Of a DNA stretch of 64,000 nt, positions 54,435 through 63,250 are shown piece after piece. Both the position numbers and the translations under genes were made by a program. The first letter of the stretch is position 1; each line of letters begins with the position of its first letter. Where the stretch lies: contig NZ_FCON02000024.1 of the NCBI RefSeq assembly GCF_001544535.1, positions 21,238 through 85,237 on the forward strand, given 5' to 3'. The notes beneath the pieces are model-generated. The model made no database searches and was not told the origin of the DNA. It was given only the letters and a program-made list of their open reading frames with translations. Origin of the DNA: Caballeronia choica (GTDB lineage: Bacteria; Pseudomonadota; Gammaproteobacteria; Burkholderiales; Burkholderiaceae).

Positions 54435-56132
54435 ATGACAATCTCAATCAAGTACCCGAATCAATCGGATCACTGGCTCGAAGAGTACGGGCCACGCGAA
54501 TCGATGGAATATGACGTGGTCATCGTCGGCGGCGGTCCGGCGGGCTTGTCGGCGGCAATTCGGGTCAAGCAACTGGCGCGGGAGCAGGGCGCGGACGTAT
54601 CGGTGTGCGTGCTCGAAAAAGGCTCGGAGATCGGCGCGCACATTCTTTCCGGTGCGGTCATGGACCCACGCGCGATCAGCGAACTGATCCCTGACTGGAA
54701 GGCGCTTGGCGCCCCGCTGAACGTCGAAGTGACGGAGGACCGGTTTCTTTTTTTGTCGGAAAAAGGCAGCGTTAAGACGCCGAATTGGGCGCTGCCGGCC
54801 AGCTTCACGAATCACGGCAACTATGTGATAAGCCTCGGTAACGTGACGCGCTGGCTCGGCGAACAGGCCGAAGCGCTCGGCGTCGAGATCTTCCCGGGCT
54901 TTCCGGCCGCCGAGGTGCTGTATCACGACGATGGCTCGGTCAAAGGCGTCGCGACCGGCAACATGGGCATCGGAAAGGATGGCGAGCCGACTGAGAACTT
55001 CCAACTCGGCATGGAACTGCACGCGAAGTACACGCTCTTCGCGGAAGGCGCGCGCGGCCATCTCGGGCGCCAGTTGAGCGAGGGGTTCAAATTGCGAGCG
55101 GGCGTCGGTCCGCAGGTCCACGGCCTCGGCATCAAGGAACTGTGGGAAATCGATCCCGCGCAGCACAAGCCCGGCCTCGTCGTTCATACGGCCGGCTGGC
55201 CGCTCAACACGGATACCTATGGCGGGTCGTTCCTGTATCACCTGGATAACAATCAGGTGGCGGTCGGATTTGTCGTCGGGCTTGGCTACCAGAACCCGTA
55301 TCTTTCGCCGTTCGAGGAGTTCCAGCGCTACAAGACGCATCCCGCGATCCGCACGTTTTTCGAGGGCGGCAAGCGCCTGTCGTATGGTGCGCGCGTGATC
55401 ACGGCGGGCGGACTAATGTCGCTGCCGAAGCTGACGTTTCCGGGCGGTGCCCTCATCGGCGACAACGCGGGATTCCTGAATGCGTCGCGGATCAAGGGCA
55501 GCCACGGCGCGATCAAGTCCGGCATGCTCGCCGCCGAGGCCGCATTCGATGCCATCCGCTCCGGCCGCCAGCGCGACGAACTGAGCGCCTACCCTGAATC
55601 GTTCAAGCGCTCGTGGCTGCACAAGGAGTTGCACAAGGCGCGCAACTTCAAGCAGTGGATGAGCAAGGGGCTCTATGTCGGCACGCTGATGGTCGGGATC
55701 GAGCAGAAGCTCTTCGGCGGCCGCGTGCCCTGGACGCTGCGGCATCGTCATGCAGATCATGAAACGCTAAGGCCCGCCGAACGTTGCCTGCCGATCGCTT
55801 ATCCCAAGCCCGATGGCAAGCTGACCTTCGACCGCCTCTCGTCCGTGTTCATTTCAAACACGAACCACGAGGAAAACCAGCCGGCGCACCTCACGCTGAA
55901 GGATGCGACGGTGCCGGTCGGCATCAACCTCGCGAAGTACGCTGGGCCGGAAAGCCGCTATTGCCCGGCGGGCGTCTACGAATTCGTCAAGAACGACGAC
56001 GGCGCGGATCGCCTGGTCATCAACGCGCAGAACTGCGTGCATTGCAAGACCTGCGACGTGAAGGACCCGACGCAGAACATCGTATGGGTCACGCCGGAAG
56101 GCAGCGGTGGTCCGAGCTATCCGAACATGTGA
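54435..56132 (+). CDS. Electron-transfer flavoprotein:ubiquinone oxidoreductase (ETF-QO)
   Basis: A 565-residue membrane-associated flavo-iron-sulfur enzyme. The N-terminal FAD motif is YDVVIVGGGPAGLSAAIRV, with HILSGAVMDPRAI and GFVVGLGYQNPYLSPFEEFQRYK in the middle. The C-terminal 4Fe-4S ferredoxin domain carries CPAGVYEF and NCVHCKTCDVKDPTQNI (four Cys). It passes electrons from acyl-CoA dehydrogenases, via ETF, to ubiquinone. Its position ahead of MaoC and PHA synthase genes suggests that this block handles beta-oxidation. No ETF subunits are in the window. Confidence 0.95.
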   Translation: MTISIKYPNQSDHWLEEYGPRESMEYDVVIVGGGPAGLSAAIRVKQLAREQGADVSVCVLEKGSEIGAHILSGAVMDPRAISELIPDWKALGAPLNVEVTEDRFLFLSEKGSVKTPNWALPASFTNHGNYVISLGNVTRWLGEQAEALGVEIFPGFPAAEVLYHDDGSVKGVATGNMGIGKDGEPTENFQLGMELHAKYTLFAEGARGHLGRQLSEGFKLRAGVGPQVHGLGIKELWEIDPAQHKPGLVVHTAGWPLNTDTYGGSFLYHLDNNQVAVGFVVGLGYQNPYLSPFEEFQRYKTHPAIRTFFEGGKRLSYGARVITAGGLMSLPKLTFPGGALIGDNAGFLNASRIKGSHGAIKSGMLAAEAAFDAIRSGRQRDELSAYPESFKRSWLHKELHKARNFKQWMSKGLYVGTLMVGIEQKLFGGRVPWTLRHRHADHETLRPAERCLPIAYPKPDGKLTFDRLSSVFISNTNHEENQPAHLTLKDATVPVGINLAKYAGPESRYCPAGVYEFVKNDDGADRLVINAQNCVHCKTCDVKDPTQNIVWVTPEGSGGPSYPNM

Positions 56133-56178
56133 AGGTCGGTGCGGCTCGCGCCGACCGATCAACAAAGGAGACAACAGC

Positions 56179-56682
56179 ATGAGCATCAATGAATACAGCA
56201 TGGCTACGCTCGACGGTTTCGTCGGTCGTGAGTTGGGGGTGTCGGATTGGGTCGTCGTCGATCAGGCGCGCATCGATGCATTCGCCGATTGCACCGGCGA
56301 CAAGCAATGGATCCATGTGGACGTCGAACGCGCGTCACGCGAGAGCCCTTACGGCGGCACGATCGCGCATGGCTATTTGACGTTGTCGTTGCTGGCGGCG
56401 CTGGGGATCGAGATCGGGATGATTCCCGCAGACGCAGCGGCGGGCCTGAACTACGGGCTGGACAAAGTGCGCTTCGTCGCGCCGGTGAAAGCCGGATCGC
56501 GAGTCCGTGGCCGGATGGTGTTGCTGGAGATCGAAAGGAAATCCGGCGGCCGCGTCATTCTGAAGGTCGCAAACGAATTGCAGATCGAAGGTGAAGACAA
56601 GCCCGCACTGATCGCCGAGACACTGGTGATGGTGATTGCGCGCGAAGTTGGAACGGTCGAGAAAACTGAAGCAGCAGCTTGA
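56179..56682 (+). CDS. MaoC-family (R)-enoyl-CoA hydratase-like protein
   Basis: A 167-residue hot-dog-fold protein. The hydratase motif is the ADCTGDKQWIHVDVERA region, with the catalytic Asp and His. GGTIAHGYLTLSLL then completes the pocket, the normal MaoC/NodN pattern. The start follows AAAGGAG, 47 bp after ETF-QO. PhaJ-type relatives turn trans-2-enoyl-CoA into (R)-3-hydroxyacyl-CoA, the monomer for PHA synthase. As the phaC gene starts 12 bp later, this is the likely job. It is NodN-like in its N-terminal part, so chain-length choice is open. Confidence 0.87.
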   Translation: MSINEYSMATLDGFVGRELGVSDWVVVDQARIDAFADCTGDKQWIHVDVERASRESPYGGTIAHGYLTLSLLAALGIEIGMIPADAAAGLNYGLDKVRFVAPVKAGSRVRGRMVLLEIERKSGGRVILKVANELQIEGEDKPALIAETLVMVIAREVGTVEKTEAAA

Positions 56683-56693
56683 GGAATAGTGAA

Positions 56694-58397
56694 ATGGCAG
56701 CAAGCAAGGACAACCCGACCGCGAGCGGCATGCCGGACGATCTCGCCGCGAGCGCGACCGAGGGCATGCTCGGTCCCAATCCGTTCGTCGGGTTGCGTGC
56801 GCAGGACATCATCGCCACCGTTCAGCAACTCGGTGAACAAGCCGCCCGGCATCCCGGCGTGCTGTTCGAGCAGGAAACGAAGCTGGCTCGCGCGTTGATG
56901 TCGGCATGGTTTGGCGGCGGCGCAACGCTTCCCAAGGGCGACAAGCGTTTCACCGATCCGCTCTGGCAGGACAACCCGCTGTATCGGATGTCGCTGCAAG
57001 GCTATTTCGCCTGGCGCGACTCGGTTGCAGGCTTCGTCGATCGCTCCGCTCTCGACGACAAGAGCAAGGAGCGCGCTCAGTTCGTGACCTCGCTCCTCAC
57101 CGACGCACTGGCGCCGACCAACACGCTGGCCGGCAACCCGGCCGCATTGAGGAAGATGTTCGAGTCGGGCGGCGCGAGCCTGCTTGCCGGCATGAAGAAC
57201 CTCGTGACGGACGCGCTGACGAACCAGGGCATGCCCGCTCAGGTCGACAAGAGCGCGTTCGAAGTCGGACGCAACCTGGCGACTTCTCCCGGTGCGGTGG
57301 TGTTCCGCAACGAGGTGCTGGAACTCATCGAGTACGCACCGGCGACGGCGAAGGTCCATGCGCGCCCACAGTTGATCGTTCCGCCGCAGATCAACAAGTT
57401 CTATATCTTCGATCTGTCCAAAGGCAAGAGCATCGTCGAGTATCTCGTGCAGAGCGAGTTCCAGGTGTTCGTCGTGAGCTGGCGCAATCCGACGGCGGCA
57501 CAGCGCGAATGGAACATGGACACCTACGTCGCCGCGCTGATCGAGGCGATCGATGCCGTGCGCGACATCACCGGCAGCCCGGATGTGAACCTGCATGGCG
57601 CGTGCTCCGGCGCGATGACCATCTCCGCGCTGCTCGGACATCTGGCGAGCCGTGGCGAGAAAACCGTGCACGCGGCGACGCTGATGGTCGCGGTGCTCGA
57701 TAGCTCGGCCGAGTCGCAGCTTGGCCTCTTTTCCACGCCGGAAGCGGTCGCGGTGGCCAAGCAGAACAGCGCGGCCAAGGGCGTGCTGGAGGGCGATGAG
57801 ATGGGCCGCGTGTTCGCGTGGTTGCGTCCCAACGATCTGGTCTGGAACTACTGGGTCAACAACTATCTGATGGGTAATGCGCCGCCGGTGTTCGACATCC
57901 TCTACTGGAACAACGACACCACGCGGTTGCCGGCGGCGCTGCACGGCCAGTTGCTCGACATCTTCACGCAGAACCTGTTTGGCAAGCCCCGCGCGCTGAC
58001 GGTGCTCGGAACGCCGATCGACCTGTCGGAGGTCGCGTGCGACAAATACGTCGTGGCGGGCGTCACCGATCACATCACGCCGTGGCAGGGTGTGTTCAAT
58101 GCGGCGCGCACGTTCGGCGGCAACACGGAGTTCGTGCTGAGTTCGAGCGGGCACATCCAGAGCCTGATCAATCCGCCCGGCAATCCGAAGGCGAAGTTCT
58201 ACCTCAATCCCGAACTGCCGGCGAGTTCCGACGACTGGCTGTCCAATGCGCAGATGACGCAGGGTACGTGGTGGGAACACTGGCGGGAGTGGCTCGCAAC
58301 GCGCTCGGGCAAGAAGCGGGCCGCGCGCCAGTCGCTCGGCAATGCGCGGTACACGGCGGGCGCGAGTGCACCAGGTACTTATGTCGTTGAAGCATGA
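56694..58397 (+). CDS. phaC: Polyhydroxyalkanoate synthase, class II-like (medium chain length)
   Basis: A 567-residue PHA synthase polymerising (R)-3-hydroxyacyl-CoA at granule surfaces. The catalytic triad is Cys304 (HGACSGA), Asp459 (VTDHITPW) and His487 (SSSGHIQS). The sequence follows Pseudomonas class II enzymes throughout: RFTDPLWQDNPLYRMSLQ, GAVVFRNEVLELI, VPPQINKFYIFDLS, DILYWNNDTTRLPAALHG and a GTWWEHW/APGTYV ending. Length also fits (~560). The ATG at 56694 comes 12 bp after the MaoC gene. A phasin and a medium-chain PHA depolymerase follow, as in the phaC1ZC2D/phaFI group. Burkholderia usually carry class I enzymes. Confidence 0.92.
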   Translation: MAASKDNPTASGMPDDLAASATEGMLGPNPFVGLRAQDIIATVQQLGEQAARHPGVLFEQETKLARALMSAWFGGGATLPKGDKRFTDPLWQDNPLYRMSLQGYFAWRDSVAGFVDRSALDDKSKERAQFVTSLLTDALAPTNTLAGNPAALRKMFESGGASLLAGMKNLVTDALTNQGMPAQVDKSAFEVGRNLATSPGAVVFRNEVLELIEYAPATAKVHARPQLIVPPQINKFYIFDLSKGKSIVEYLVQSEFQVFVVSWRNPTAAQREWNMDTYVAALIEAIDAVRDITGSPDVNLHGACSGAMTISALLGHLASRGEKTVHAATLMVAVLDSSAESQLGLFSTPEAVAVAKQNSAAKGVLEGDEMGRVFAWLRPNDLVWNYWVNNYLMGNAPPVFDILYWNNDTTRLPAALHGQLLDIFTQNLFGKPRALTVLGTPIDLSEVACDKYVVAGVTDHITPWQGVFNAARTFGGNTEFVLSSSGHIQSLINPPGNPKAKFYLNPELPASSDDWLSNAQMTQGTWWEHWREWLATRSGKKRAARQSLGNARYTAGASAPGTYVVEA

Positions 58398-58459
58398 CAG
58401 CGAGTACGACCATCCGAAACGACCACGATTTCTTTAACGCAGTTCTTTCTGGAGATTTG

Positions 58460-58885
58460 ATGATGGAATCGATCACGCCCAAAAACCTTTTCGGCGACTA
58501 CACCAAGATGCTCACGCAATTCAAACTTCCCGGCGTCGATCTCGTCGGCATGCTGGAATCACGTCGCAAGGATATCGAGGCGCTTGCAATGCTGAACACG
58601 AACGCGCTCGCCGGCATCCAGGCGCTCGGCCAGAAGCAGGCCGAGATCCTCGGTTCGGCGGTGATGGGAGTGCAGTCGCTGGTCGCACATCGCACCGACA
58701 CGGAAAGCAAGCCTTCGTCCAGCAAGACCGAACGCGTTCAGGGCGCCGTGTACAAGACACTGGAACTCGCGCAGGAACTGGTTGGTACCGTCTACAAGGC
58801 TCAGTCCGACACGTATGCCGTGGTTACCCGGCGAGTCGCGGAGAATGTCGAGGAACTGAAGGCGCGGCTGCAACCTAACAAGTAA
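58460..58885 (+). CDS. Phasin family granule protein
   Basis: A 141-residue phasin. The pattern NLFGDYTKMLTQFKLPG...DVVGM-like start, RRKDIEALAMLNTNALAGIQAL, and long amphipathic helices (VYKTLELAQELVGTVYKAQSDTYAVVTRRVAENVEEL) are typical of granule-coating phasins. The start at 58460 follows CTGGAG; an alternative ATG at 58394 overlaps the phaC stop (ATGA) and would add 22 residues, so translational coupling is possible. It should stabilise PHA granules made by the adjacent synthase. Confidence 0.88.
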   Translation: MMESITPKNLFGDYTKMLTQFKLPGVDLVGMLESRRKDIEALAMLNTNALAGIQALGQKQAEILGSAVMGVQSLVAHRTDTESKPSSSKTERVQGAVYKTLELAQELVGTVYKAQSDTYAVVTRRVAENVEELKARLQPNK

Positions 58886-58937
58886 CTCGCGGCGCATCGC
58901 GCATTGCCCGCTTGTCTCCCAGCCTGAAGGAAACCGC

Positions 58938-59780
58938 ATGACAGAAACATATGACATCAAAGAGCCTGTCAGCAGTCTCGAAACCCGCATGGTGGACGTT
59001 GACGGCCAGCTTCTGCGCGTCGGTATCCGGCGTGGCAGCGACGCTTCCACGCCCTTGCTCATCTTCAACGGCATCGGCGCCAACCTCGAACTCGTCGAGC
59101 CGTTCGCGGCGGCGCTGGGCGACGTCGAGGTCGTCGTGTTCGACATACCCGGTGTCGGCGGCTCGCCGGCGCCGGTCGTGCCGTATCGCTTCTCGATGCT
59201 TGCGGTGCTTGCCGACACGCTTCTGTCGAAACTCGGCTATGACGGCCCCGTCGACGTGCTCGGGGTGTCGTGGGGCGGGGCGCTCGCGCAGCAGTTCGCG
59301 CATCTTTATCCGGTGCGCTGCCGCAGGCTGGTTCTCGCGGCAACGTCGCCGGGCGTCATCATGGTGCCCGCGAAGCTTTCCGTGCTCTCGAAGATGATCG
59401 GGCCGCGTCGCTATACGGACCCGGAGTATCTGGATCGGATCGGTGCGGATATCTATGGAGGCGCCTACCGGCGCGACCCTTCACTGTTGCGGGAACACAG
59501 CCGCCACATCCAGCCGCCGCGAGGTCGCGGGTATGTGTATCAGTTGCTGGCGGCGTGGGGCTGGAGCAGCCTTCCGTGGCTCGGAAGCCTGAAGCAGCCC
59601 ACCCTGGTCATGCATGGCGACGACGATCCGATCGTCCCGTTGACGAATGCGAAAATTCTTGCCGCGCGGATACCCAACTCGAAACTCCACGTGATCGACG
59701 ATGGTCACCTGTTCCTCGTCGCGCGGGCAGACGAAGTCGCGCCAGTGGTGCGCGAATTTCTGAAGCAGGAATCGGCATGA
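58938..59780 (+). CDS. phaZ: Medium-chain-length PHA depolymerase (alpha/beta hydrolase)
   Basis: A 280-residue intracellular alpha/beta hydrolase closely resembling Pseudomonas PhaZ. STPLLIFNGIGANLELVEPF, VFDIPGVGGS and VSWGGALAQQFAHLYP are all characteristic. The lipase-box nucleophile is Ser111 in GVSWGG; Asp lies in MHGDDDPIVP and His in IDDGHLFLV. It hydrolyses stored medium-chain polyester to 3-hydroxyacids. It follows the synthase and phasin on the same strand, giving a complete make/coat/degrade set. Confidence 0.93.
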   Translation: MTETYDIKEPVSSLETRMVDVDGQLLRVGIRRGSDASTPLLIFNGIGANLELVEPFAAALGDVEVVVFDIPGVGGSPAPVVPYRFSMLAVLADTLLSKLGYDGPVDVLGVSWGGALAQQFAHLYPVRCRRLVLAATSPGVIMVPAKLSVLSKMIGPRRYTDPEYLDRIGADIYGGAYRRDPSLLREHSRHIQPPRGRGYVYQLLAAWGWSSLPWLGSLKQPTLVMHGDDDPIVPLTNAKILAARIPNSKLHVIDDGHLFLVARADEVAPVVREFLKQESA

Positions 59781-59956
59781 GGTTGCCGGCAGACGGCGCC
59801 GGCGTCTCGCGAGCGGGTTCGAATCTGCCCGACGCGTAGACAGTCGCACACAAGCGCACCTTGAAAAGACGAGAAAAAGCCGTGGCATTGAACTACGATT
59901 GAAAGCGCATACACGCCAATGCTGCGGTCCCATTTCGCTTTAGTCGGGAGACGACG

Positions 59957-60241
59957 ATGAAAATCCTGGTGATTCTGGCATGCATACTACTTTCATCGAA
60001 TGCAACCGCTGAGTGCAGAAGAACGGCGACCGGGCGTACCGTTTGCGACAACGGACAGGAAGCTGGCGGCTACAATCGGAACAGCGGGACGGCCTGGGAG
60101 GCCGAGAAGAATTCGGCGGGTGTCACCACGACCCAGACGAGCAAGGGCGGCGAAGCCAAGACCAAGAATGGAAAAGGCGTGTACGAGAGCCCGAGCGGCA
60201 AGAAATGCGTCAAAACCGCGAACAACCAGGGATGTAATTAG
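59957..60241 (+). CDS. Small secreted Cys-containing protein
   Basis: A 94-residue protein with a clear signal peptide (residues 1-18, NATA-E). The mature chain has four Cys (ECRR, VCDN, KKCVK, QGCN), enough for two disulfides. A central Gly/Ser/Thr/Lys-rich stretch is hydrophilic and possibly disordered (NSAGVTTTQTSKGGEAKTKNG). No family is recognised. The start follows GGGAGACGACG. It is not obviously part of the PHA set around it. Confidence 0.7.
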   Translation: MKILVILACILLSSNATAECRRTATGRTVCDNGQEAGGYNRNSGTAWEAEKNSAGVTTTQTSKGGEAKTKNGKGVYESPSGKKCVKTANNQGCN

Positions 60242-60675
60242 AGGTCTGTCGCTGCTCGATCTCGTTGTCTGACTGTCGAGCCGAACGATTGCCATCCGCC
60301 GTTGGCTTGCCAATGACCGCTCACGTCGTGACTGGATGATGACGCGGGTGACTGGGGTTGCGTCAGGTCATTCGGGCAGAGGCAGAGCCAATACACCGCC
60401 AGGCAAGCAAGTCCCATGGAAGCCTGAGTGCATCAAACGGCGCAAACATCGCAACCCCGAGCGCCAGCAATCCCCCGTCACGGTTTGTAGCCTGCCGCCC
60501 CACGTGATGCTCTTCGCGTTGAGCAGTTCGCCGATGTTCTTCGAGGTCATCGACGCCACATCGGTGGTGCTGGGGCAGACATCGTCGGCGGGATCGAGGT
60601 CTGCGCGTTGTGGCCGAAGTCGCCCCAGACCTCCGGGTGAAGCCCGGCGACCACCGACGAGGAGCATGATCGATC
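60242..60675. other. Intergenic region containing a gene remnant
   Basis: 434 bp between the small secreted protein and the SDR gene. It encodes, on the minus strand, remnants of a phosphoesterase (see next entry). The plus strand holds the promoter and Shine-Dalgarno (GAGGAG) of the SDR gene. Confidence 0.5.
60363..60667 (-). pseudogene. Remnant of a phosphoesterase (alkaline/acid phosphatase-like) gene
   Basis: On the minus strand one frame encodes DLDPADDVC, then SMTSKNIGELLNAKSITWGG. This is the hallmark block of the bacterial phosphoesterase family that includes phospholipase C and acid phosphatases (family form: KNIGDLLNAKGITWGW). Just upstream in another frame is VWGDFGHNAQT, which also fits that family, so a frameshift is present. 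After WGG the homology stops and a different frame has a hydrophobic stretch (LLALGVAMFAPFDALRLPW) of unknown origin. The fragment is ~70 codons; family members have ~500 residues. It is a decayed gene. Confidence 0.55.
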
Positions 60676-61458
60676 ATGATGCTTGATTCAGCGATTACAG
60701 CCGTCATCACCGGCGGTGCGTCAGGGTTGGGTGCGGCTACAGCGCGCCGTCTCGCTTCGCGTGGCGTGCGCGTCGCGCTCTTCGATCTCGACGCGGAGTC
60801 GGGCAACGCGCTCGCGAGCGAGATCGGCGGCGTGTTCTGCCATGCCGATGTAACCGATGACGCGCAAGTCGCTGCCGCATTCGCGGCGGCGCGCGCGGCT
60901 TTCGGCCAGGAGCGCTTGCTGGTCAATTGCGCGGGCACCGGCGATGCGATCAAGACCGCAAGCCGCGACAAGACGACTGGCGCAGCAAAGCACTATCCGC
61001 TCGACAGGTTCGAGCGCACGATCCAGATCAACCTGATCGGCACGTTTCGCTGTATCGCGCGATCCGCTGCCGGCATGCTGGACCTGCCCGCACTCGCGGA
61101 CGGCGAGCGCGGGTTGATCGTCAATACGGCATCGGTGGCGGCCGAGGACGGCCAGATCGGCCAGGCGGCGTACAGCGCGTCGAAGGCCGGCATCGTCGGG
61201 ATGACGCTGCCGATCGCTCGCGATCTCATGAACGACGGCATTCGCGTGAACACGATCATGCCGGGCATTTTCGAAACGCCGCTGATGCGCGGTGCACCGG
61301 ATCACGTGCAGGAGGCGCTGATGCAGTCAGTGCCGTTTCCGAAGCGCTTCGGCCGGCCCGAAGAGTTTGCCGCGCTGGTCGAGAGCATCGCGACCAACGT
61401 CTATTTCAATGGCGAGAGCGTGCGCCTGGATGGCGCGATACGAATGCCCCCGCGCTGA
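60676..61458 (+). CDS. SDR-family 3-hydroxyacyl-CoA dehydrogenase-like protein (HSD10 type)
   Basis: A 260-residue short-chain dehydrogenase. The NAD site is TGGASGLGAATA at the N-terminus, the catalytic Ser lies in VNTASVAAEDGQ, and the YSASK active-site motif is in IGQAAYSASKAGIVG. The motif order and the late MPGIFETPLM resemble type 10 17-beta-HSD/3-hydroxyacyl-CoA dehydrogenases. It would interconvert 3-hydroxyacyl-CoA and 3-ketoacyl-CoA in beta-oxidation or feed PHA synthesis. The start after GAGGAG lies at two adjacent ATGs (60676, 60679). Confidence 0.9.
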   Translation: MMLDSAITAVITGGASGLGAATARRLASRGVRVALFDLDAESGNALASEIGGVFCHADVTDDAQVAAAFAAARAAFGQERLLVNCAGTGDAIKTASRDKTTGAAKHYPLDRFERTIQINLIGTFRCIARSAAGMLDLPALADGERGLIVNTASVAAEDGQIGQAAYSASKAGIVGMTLPIARDLMNDGIRVNTIMPGIFETPLMRGAPDHVQEALMQSVPFPKRFGRPEEFAALVESIATNVYFNGESVRLDGAIRMPPR

Positions 61459-61529
61459 TGCCGCATCGTTTGCACTACCGGAATCCCAGCGTTTCCTGAC
61501 GCCGCCTGCATCACACTCACGAGGTCGAC

Positions 61530-62603
61530 ATGAACAACCTGGACACGTTGTGGGCGTATATCAGGAAGCACGTGCCATCGGAGGGCATCGAGGATGCTGA
61601 CGGCGGCCCCGTCAAATTCCGCGACCTGAAGCAGTATCACGAGAAGAAGGTCTCCCGATGGGTTGAGGTGGGAAAGACGCAAAGGAGGCGAGCGGAAGAA
61701 TTGATCGACGACCCGCTCGGGGTGTGTCAGCTTAGGCGCACTGACAGTGAACTCACGCGCGAACGAGCCGATGAAGTGCCGGTCGTGGCCATGCTGCTGG
61801 CGATGTCGATTGTGCTGAATTTGGATGAAGACACGCTCCGGAGGGCTAAAGCGATTCTGGAAAGGCGTGACGTTCAAGATATCGAAATGAGGTTGAAGAG
61901 CCTTTTATCCAAGGGCGATGTCGTCAAGTCGACACGATTTCCAAAGTTGGAGTTGAAGAACTTCAAGAGCGTGTCCCTCGGCTTCGAAAGCGTAGAAGCA
62001 ACCTACAGCGCTGCCGCCGAAGATGCCTATGACGGCGCGAGGGACCTGCTGACGAAGATGGGCCAGCAGTTATTGCAAGTTCCGTCCGGCATCCCTATGC
62101 AGTTCAAGGGAAAATTCACCGAGTATTTCGGAAATCCCGACGCCATTGAGGATGTCGCAAAGCTCGGATTCCAAGGCGGCGCCGAGCTGGGATTGGCCGG
62201 TCATCAAACACGAAGCGCTGTGGTGCGTGCGGTGCTCGGGTGCGTGTGGAAAGGCATCGAGAGCAAGACAATGCGCCTGTACTTCGGGGGAGGCACCGTC
62301 ATCCCCAAAGTAGAAGCCTATGTCCCCGACATCAAATCAGCTCGCCGCGACGGGCGGATAAACGTACACCTGGCAATCGGTTTCTTCAGTCACGATCAAC
62401 GGGTGATTCATGACGGAATGAGCGTCAGCCGCGGCGGCGTCCTTATTCATGAGTTGACTCATGCCCTGGCCGGCACGATAGACGTAGGGCAGGCCTTCAT
62501 GCCGGGCATCTGCAAATCGCTCACGAACGAGAAAGTGTGGGGGACAGACGCGCTGGTCAATGCGCAGAGTTACGCGTCGTTCGTCGAGGACGCTTTCGGC
62601 TGA
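61530..62603 (+). CDS. M35 (aspzincin)-like zinc metallopeptidase, unknown role
   Basis: A 357-residue protein whose last ~150 residues match the lysine-specific M35/aspzincin pattern. HExxH is at 307-311 (HELTH), followed four residues later by GTID (315-318), whose Asp318 would be the third zinc ligand. The terminal ALVNAQSYASFVED matches the family's NADSYxxF motif. The first ~190 residues are helical, with EDA, RER and KRR clusters, and are unrecognised. There is no signal peptide. In proteobacteria such domains often form the end of secreted toxins or effectors, but no secretion genes lie nearby. Confidence 0.75.
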   Translation: MNNLDTLWAYIRKHVPSEGIEDADGGPVKFRDLKQYHEKKVSRWVEVGKTQRRRAEELIDDPLGVCQLRRTDSELTRERADEVPVVAMLLAMSIVLNLDEDTLRRAKAILERRDVQDIEMRLKSLLSKGDVVKSTRFPKLELKNFKSVSLGFESVEATYSAAAEDAYDGARDLLTKMGQQLLQVPSGIPMQFKGKFTEYFGNPDAIEDVAKLGFQGGAELGLAGHQTRSAVVRAVLGCVWKGIESKTMRLYFGGGTVIPKVEAYVPDIKSARRDGRINVHLAIGFFSHDQRVIHDGMSVSRGGVLIHELTHALAGTIDVGQAFMPGICKSLTNEKVWGTDALVNAQSYASFVEDAFG

Positions 62604-62703
62604 GGACGGCGGGCGAAACCGCGGGCTTCTGCTGTACGAAATGCTCCGCGTAGAGGGGCTAAGGAAAGACCCTTCCATCGGTCGACAGGCGCAGCCCGCG
62701 CGC

Positions 62704-62973
62704 TCACTGTTTGATCTTGCCGGTAGCGTTGGGGCCCGACGCGCCTTGTGGCGCCATGGCGTTCTCACGCTTCTGCATTAAAGTCCCGCTGGCGGGCTTG
62801 GTGCTGCCGGCGTCCGCAGCGCGGCCCATGCTCTGGCCCTCCGCGCCGGGTTGCATATTCTGCGTGCCCTGGTCTGCGGGCTTCGCACTGCCGGTGTTCG
62901 TGCTGGTCTGCGCAAACGCGCAAGTGCCAGCAATCAAGGAAAATGCGCCCATTATTGCCGCTATACGTTTCAT
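62704..62973 (-). CDS. Small secreted protein, unknown function
   Basis: An 89-residue protein starting after GGAG. The signal peptide (1-21, CAFA-Q) is followed by a hydrophilic, low-complexity mature chain rich in Ala, Gly, Ser, Thr, Asn and Gln (TSTNTGSAKPADQGTQNM). No Cys is left after cleavage. It is probably a disordered periplasmic protein. A longer ATG-less extension to 62997 is not favoured. Confidence 0.65.
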   Translation of the reverse strand: MKRIAAIMGAFSLIAGTCAFAQTSTNTGSAKPADQGTQNMQPGAEGQSMGRAADAGSTKPASGTLMQKRENAMAPQGASGPNATGKIKQ

Positions 62974-63250
62974 GATCGTCTCCGGTTCGGGCAGCATTTC
63001 GAGCGCTGCCTTCGTGCATGCTGGGCAGCATGCGCCGTGCCCGCTGCTGCAAGCGACGACTCAGTGTTGGCGGGCCGCGAAACGCGACATGAATTCGTCG
63101 TCGTACGAATGAAGTGAAGGTGCGCGGTGTCGTCGGAGCTGATCGCGTTGAGCGGACCTGACCGCTGAAGAGCATCGAAGGCAATGGATGGTCGGGGACG
63201 CTTGACTCTACCGTGTGCTTCCGTCGGGCGATATTGACATTTTCCGCGCA

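Noticed and set aside
56451-58280. A 609-codon minus-strand frame opposite phaC
   Set aside because: Antisense of a PHA synthase with intact catalytic triad; no motif or ribosome site.
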